A stretch of DNA of 8,315 bases, from contig NYZG01000003.1 in assembly GCA_002687025.1 (NCBI GenBank), forward strand, positions 1 through 8,315, given 5' to 3'. Each line of letters starts with the position of its first letter. Positions within the stretch are counted from its first letter, which is position 1. The translations under genes were made by a program, and so were the position numbers. Positions 5,882-8,315 of this stretch are shown piece after piece. The notes beneath the pieces are model-generated. The model was not told the origin of the DNA. It saw only the letters and a program-made list of their open reading frames with translations, and searched no databases. The stretch comes from Candidatus Poribacteria bacterium (GTDB lineage Bacteria > Poribacteria > WGA-4E > GCA-2687025).

Positions 5882-6763
5882 TCAGGATAGAGTGGCGCGA
5901 AGGTAATCCAGACTCGCGCGCATCATCTCGCGCATCTGCTCGCCAGTGTCGCGGTCGGGATCGTCTGGTGGCCAGCCTATCTCGACGATGAGCCGCAGGG
6001 CGTCGCCGCGCGGGGAGTGCGCGCGCAACTGCTCGATGATCCAAGGGACGTCGATGTCGCCCTCGCCGAGGACGCATCCCTCGACGGTGAACGGCACGCC
6101 CGCGTGTGGATTCGGCACGACGCGCATGTCCTTGAAGTGCGTCGCGATCGCCCAGGGCGCCATCGCCTCGATGTCCGCGCGCCAGTCGCAGAAGACGGGG
6201 AAGCTGTTGCCGGTGTCCAGCGCGGCTCCCGCGTTCGGGAGATCGACGGTCTCCAGGATGCGTACGATCTCCGCGCCGGAGAAATCGCAGTGGTTTTCCA
6301 CCGCAAGCAGGAGCCCGTGGTCCGCGGCGAGGCGCGCCGTCTCGCCGACGGTTTTAGCGATGTCCGCGAGATGGCGTCCCAGCGGGCGGTGTCTGGCGTA
6401 GCGCGTCGTGTCGAGCGTGATGCAACCGTACCCGCCCCGCACGATGTCCGCTCCCAGCCGTTTGGCGGCCGCCATCACCCCTGCCGTCTTCCCGCGCGTG
6501 GCCGCCGCGGCCGATGGATCGAGCGTGAATACGTCCCACGGCAGTTCGCACTCCAACTCGACGCCCGCGTCTCGGGCCATCTGCCCGAGTCTGTCGAGCT
6601 CCTCCGGCGGCGCGTCGACCGGTGGCCGATAGTGGTGAAGCGCCCGCAGCCCGAGGGCGGCTGCCTGCCCTATCTCCCATTCAGCCTCGGCGACGCCACT
6701 CAGCCGATGTGGAGACGGGTAGTGGATTCCGAGCATGCCGATTCTCATACCGTCGTGAGTCAT
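5882..6763 (-). CDS. Sugar phosphate isomerase/epimerase (AP-endonuclease-2-type TIM barrel)
   Basis: The 293-residue product matches the sugar phosphate isomerase/epimerase group (xylose-isomerase-like TIM barrel), cytoplasmic metal-dependent enzymes that interconvert keto- and aldo-sugars or epimerise them. It opens with RIGMLGIHYP, the first barrel strand. Likely metal ligands are visible in order: E156 in LAVENHCDF, D183 in ALDTGNSF, H209 in ATHFKD and E261 in LIVEIGW, the usual Glu/Asp/His/Glu set. Length is typical for the family. The frame is open upstream to an ATG at 6850, but those 29 extra residues are Arg/Gly-rich and unlike the family. The ATG at 6763 has a G-rich stretch upstream, and another ATG at 6748 directly precedes RIGML. 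There is no signal peptide. The substrate cannot be read from the sequence, and no kinase, dehydrogenase or transporter gene adjoins it. The gene is convergent with the secreted-protein gene. Confidence 0.9.
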   Translation of the reverse strand: MTHDGMRIGMLGIHYPSPHRLSGVAEAEWEIGQAAALGLRALHHYRPPVDAPPEELDRLGQMARDAGVELECELPWDVFTLDPSAAAATRGKTAGVMAAAKRLGADIVRGGYGCITLDTTRYARHRPLGRHLADIAKTVGETARLAADHGLLLAVENHCDFSGAEIVRILETVDLPNAGAALDTGNSFPVFCDWRADIEAMAPWAIATHFKDMRVVPNPHAGVPFTVEGCVLGEGDIDVPWIIEQLRAHSPRGDALRLIVEIGWPPDDPDRDTGEQMREMMRASLDYLRATLS

Positions 6764-7061
6764 CCCGTAGCCCCCGCGTTTCCCGGAGAGTCGGCGTTGG
6801 AGTCGTGAGACCCGTCGCGAGTCCACGGTACCATCATTGCCTCGGGACATCGCGACCGCAACCTCGAGCAGCCGGGGCCGCGCGGTGGATCATGATGCGC
6901 GAGGTATGTTCGCGTCCCTCGATATGGAACGAGTGCTGGCGGCGTGCAGGGCAGGGATCGAGAAGCGCGCAGGCGTCGAGTCGCCGGTGCGTAGCGGAGC
7001 CGACCACGGCCCGGTGGCCGCAGTCGGTAGGCGTTGTGCAGCGTGTACTTTACAGTGCGAG

Positions 7062-7112
7062 GATCGCCGGCGCCCTCCTGACGCGCGCTCTGCGCGCCGG
7101 CGATCTGTTTTC
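7062..7112 (+). terminator. 12-bp perfect hairpin followed by TGTTTT
   Basis: GATCGCCGGCGC (7062-7073) pairs perfectly with GCGCCGGCGATC (7094-7105) across a 20-base loop, and TGTTTT follows at 7106-7111. Stem plus T-rich tail on the plus strand resembles an intrinsic terminator, although the loop is long. No plus-strand gene lies upstream within the gene-free region, so either it ends an unannotated transcript or the resemblance is accidental. Confidence 0.35.
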
Positions 7113-7463
7113 CCGTCGAGGCCGGTCATTGACGCCGGGCGTTCGCGCGCCCGTTCGCGTCGTGACGGAACCACCGTCGTCCGATCCGAACCCATCGCGC
7201 CGGCTCGGACTCCCTCGCGGAGTGGGGCGGATTTCCCACGGACTTAACGGTGTAAGAGGCATCCCCGCCGGACACGCGTTTGTCACGGTGACGAACCCGG
7301 GTCGCTACGGGAGGATTCCGGGGGGCGTCCCCGGCGGAGATGCGCTTTTCCCGTCATACGCCCACCGGTTCGCAGGAGGCGTGCCAATCCCACACGGCCC
7401 CGGGTGTTGACCTGTGTCGACGGCGCGCGTAGCCGCGCAGCGACGGCGATGCCGGCTGCCCAC

Positions 7464-7517
7464 GGGCCGTGTCGCCGCGCGTGAAGGGGGCTCTGGCGAT
7501 GCGGCGACACCCGGCCC
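7464..7517. repeat. Long inverted repeat, 15 base pairs with a 2-base bulge
   Basis: GGGCC at 7464-7468 pairs with GGCCC at 7513-7517, and GTGTCGCCGC at 7469-7478 pairs with GCGGCGACAC at 7501-7510. Only the CC at 7511-7512 is unpaired, and the loop is 22 bases. The next hairpin starts three bases later. No T-run follows on either strand. Confidence 0.6.
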
Positions 7518-7519
7518 AC

Positions 7520-7550
7520 AATGCGACGCCTCACGAAGGCGCGTCGCATT
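7520..7550. repeat. Perfect 10-bp inverted repeat
   Basis: AATGCGACGC at 7520-7529 pairs perfectly with GCGTCGCATT at 7541-7550 around an 11-base loop. An alternative fold keeps the outer eight pairs and adds an inner GCCT/AGGC stem. It sits directly beside the hairpin at 7464-7517, so the two could stack as one structured element. Confidence 0.6.
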
Positions 7551-7602
7551 ATGCGTCGGCTGGAGGCGGCGGACCACGGCCTTGCGTCTGGATCAGACCG
7601 GG

Positions 7603-7642
7603 ATGACGGCCGGCGGGCGTCACCGACTCCACCGGCCGTCAT
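7603..7642 (-). terminator. 11-bp hairpin just past the PQQ-like gene, possible terminator
   Basis: ATGACGGCCGG (7603-7613) pairs perfectly with CCGGCCGTCAT (7632-7642) across an 18-base loop. On the minus strand it begins 27 bases beyond the TAG stop of the PQQ-like gene, the right place for a transcription terminator or 3'-end stabilising structure. There is no U-run after it. A small GTCTG/CAGAC hairpin at 7586-7598 follows immediately. The arms also resemble REP-type intergenic repeats. Confidence 0.45.
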
Positions 7643-7669
7643 TGCCGCGAATCTGACTCGCTCGGAGCG

Positions 7670-8315
7670 CTACGGCTGGGCGCGGACGTCCAGGCATACG
7701 AGCTCTGTCTGGTTGCGCAGATAGAGCCGACCGTGCGCGAGCGTTGGCGGAGTCCAGCAGCGGCCGCGCATCATCTGCGTCGTCGCTAGTTCGTTGTACT
7801 TCCGCGGCGTCGCCTCCGCGAGTACAAGCTTGCCCTCCTCGCCGAGAGCGATCAGCCGGTCGCCTGCACGAATGAGCGACCCCTTGCCCAATTCGCGTGG
7901 ATGGCTCCACATCTCGTCGCCGGTGGCGGCCTCAATGCATTTCAGGTTCGCGTTATCGAACCCGTAGAGATAGCCGTCCAGCAACACCGACGAGTTGAAG
8001 TGGTTCCGCATGACCCGGCTCGCCCACACTTCCTCAACGCCGATTCGGCCGTCCGCCTCGGTCATTCGCACGACGGCCGACCCCTTGTCGTACGACGCGG
8101 ACACGAACACGAGGTCGTCCGGCACGAAGAGCGGCGTGGCGATGTTGATGCCGTCGGGCCAGTCGTAGTTCCACAGCACGGCGCCGTCGGTAGGGGCCAC
8201 CGAAATGAGCGCCCGAGGCGTGAGGAACAGCACCTGACGCACGCCACCGAACGTCACGGCCACGGACGACGAGTACGCGGCTTCGCCGGAATCAGCGGTC
8301 CATGCGGGCTCGCCG
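7670..8315 (-). CDS. Partial PQQ-like beta-propeller protein (C-terminal part)
   Basis: The frame is open from the window edge to a TAG at 7670-7672, giving 214 residues of the C-terminal part; the start lies outside. A GTG at 8263 is only an internal codon, because the 17 codons before it (ending GEAAYSSS) continue the same pattern. The sequence shows PQQ-type propeller blades: GGVRQVLFLTPRALISVAPTDGAVLW, then TPLFVPDDLVFVSASYDKG, then SSVLLDGYLYGFDNANLKCIEAATGDEMW, with the blade-closing (T/A)xG-x-x-x-W motif seen twice (W48 and W136, counted from the first full codon). The end, GRLYLRNQTELVCLDV, is typical of the last blade. Such proteins are usually exported and may act as a scaffold like BamB or as a PQQ enzyme; none of the catalytic features of PQQ dehydrogenases is visible in this part, so the general name is safest. 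Hairpins follow its stop codon. Confidence 0.87.
   Translation of the reverse strand, partial: GEPAWTADSGEAAYSSSVAVTFGGVRQVLFLTPRALISVAPTDGAVLWNYDWPDGINIATPLFVPDDLVFVSASYDKGSAVVRMTEADGRIGVEEVWASRVMRNHFNSSVLLDGYLYGFDNANLKCIEAATGDEMWSHPRELGKGSLIRAGDRLIALGEEGKLVLAEATPRKYNELATTQMMRGRCWTPPTLAHGRLYLRNQTELVCLDVRAQP

Larger units (their letters stand above)
6764..7669. other. Long gene-free, hairpin-rich region
   Basis: About 900 bases between two minus-strand genes. Open frames exist on both strands, but their translations are Arg/Ser/Pro/Gly-rich with no recognisable domain, and none has a good ribosome site. What stands out is inverted repeats: 7062-7105, 7136-7153 (CGGGCG and CGCCCG), 7164-7178, 7209-7223, 7318-7334 (CCGGGG and CCCCGG), 7464-7517, 7520-7550, 7586-7598 and 7603-7642. 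Some short stems are expected by chance in G+C-rich DNA, but the longest ones (10-12 perfect pairs) are not easily explained that way. The promoter of the isomerase gene should lie near the 6764-6870 end. Confidence 0.5.

Noticed and set aside
6833..6861. Possible sigma-70 promoter for the isomerase on the minus strand (TTGCGG, 17 bases, AATGAT)
   Set aside because: The -35 matches only half of the consensus; too weak to list as a feature, although the position is plausible.
6837..7247. A 136-residue plus-strand open frame in the gene-free interval
   Set aside because: No ribosome site, no hydrophobic core or motif pattern, and very high Arg content typical of non-coding G+C-rich DNA.
7259..7353. 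Apparent 29-base direct repeat, 7259-7287 against 7325-7353, also partly similar to 263-282
   Set aside because: Only about 21 of 29 positions match and the shared bases are mostly G/C runs; the similarity to 263-282 is a core of about 15 bases, which can occur by chance in a window of this size.
6622..7410. A 262-residue plus-strand open frame running from the isomerase region into the gene-free interval
   Set aside because: Half of it is antisense to the isomerase, the rest is Arg/Gly/Pro-rich without a recognised domain, and it crosses strong hairpins.
1..8315. CRISPR arrays, tRNA or rRNA genes, insertion sequences
   Set aside because: No regularly spaced identical repeats, no tRNA-like cloverleaf, no rRNA-like conserved stretches and no transposase-like protein were seen on either strand.

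Overview
The window is G+C-rich and looks like a genome from the Candidatus Poribacteria / Latescibacteria sphere. The strongest clue is the C-terminus of the largest gene, which carries the sorting-type motif NYPNPFNPETWIPF followed by a FlgD-like fold ending in GVYLYEL and a basic tail. A membrane-linked ECF-type sigma factor joined to a lectin-like domain and a PQQ-like propeller protein fit the same picture. This assignment is by pattern recognition only.

Layout. (1) Positions 1-185, minus strand: 5' part of a small gene, possibly a RelE/HigB-type toxin. (2) 301-1866, plus: an unusual three-part protein made of an ECF sigma factor, one hydrophobic segment and a LamG/concanavalin-A-like domain. 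(3) 1867-2282: non-coding spacer with three degenerate direct copies of a 27-nt element (the first overlaps the sigma gene's stop codon). (4) 2283-5821, plus: one large secreted-protein gene broken by a single-base frameshift near 2820. Read through the break it encodes about 1,179 residues: signal peptide, seven FG-GAP/VCBS repeats (a likely seven-bladed beta-propeller), an ASPIC/UnbV domain, two tandem Ig-like repeats, a cohesin-like domain, a dockerin with two calcium loops, a second cohesin-like domain and the C-terminal sorting domain. (5) 5882-6763, minus: a sugar phosphate isomerase/epimerase-type TIM barrel, convergent with the large gene. (6) 6764-7669: about 900 bases without a convincing gene but with many strong inverted repeats. 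(7) 7670-8315, minus: 3' part of a PQQ-like beta-propeller protein running off the window.

How the parts may work together. The sigma factor and the secreted cohesin/dockerin protein lie head to tail, and the sigma protein carries its own carbohydrate-binding-like fold after a hydrophobic segment. This suggests a one-polypeptide surface sensor controlling extracellular, glycan-related proteins, similar in logic to the SigI/RsgI pairs of cellulosome-forming clostridia. That link is inference: the sequence shows the domains and the neighbourhood, not the regulation. The isomerase and the PQQ-like protein would fit sugar metabolism and an envelope-located propeller respectively, but nothing ties them directly to the first two genes.
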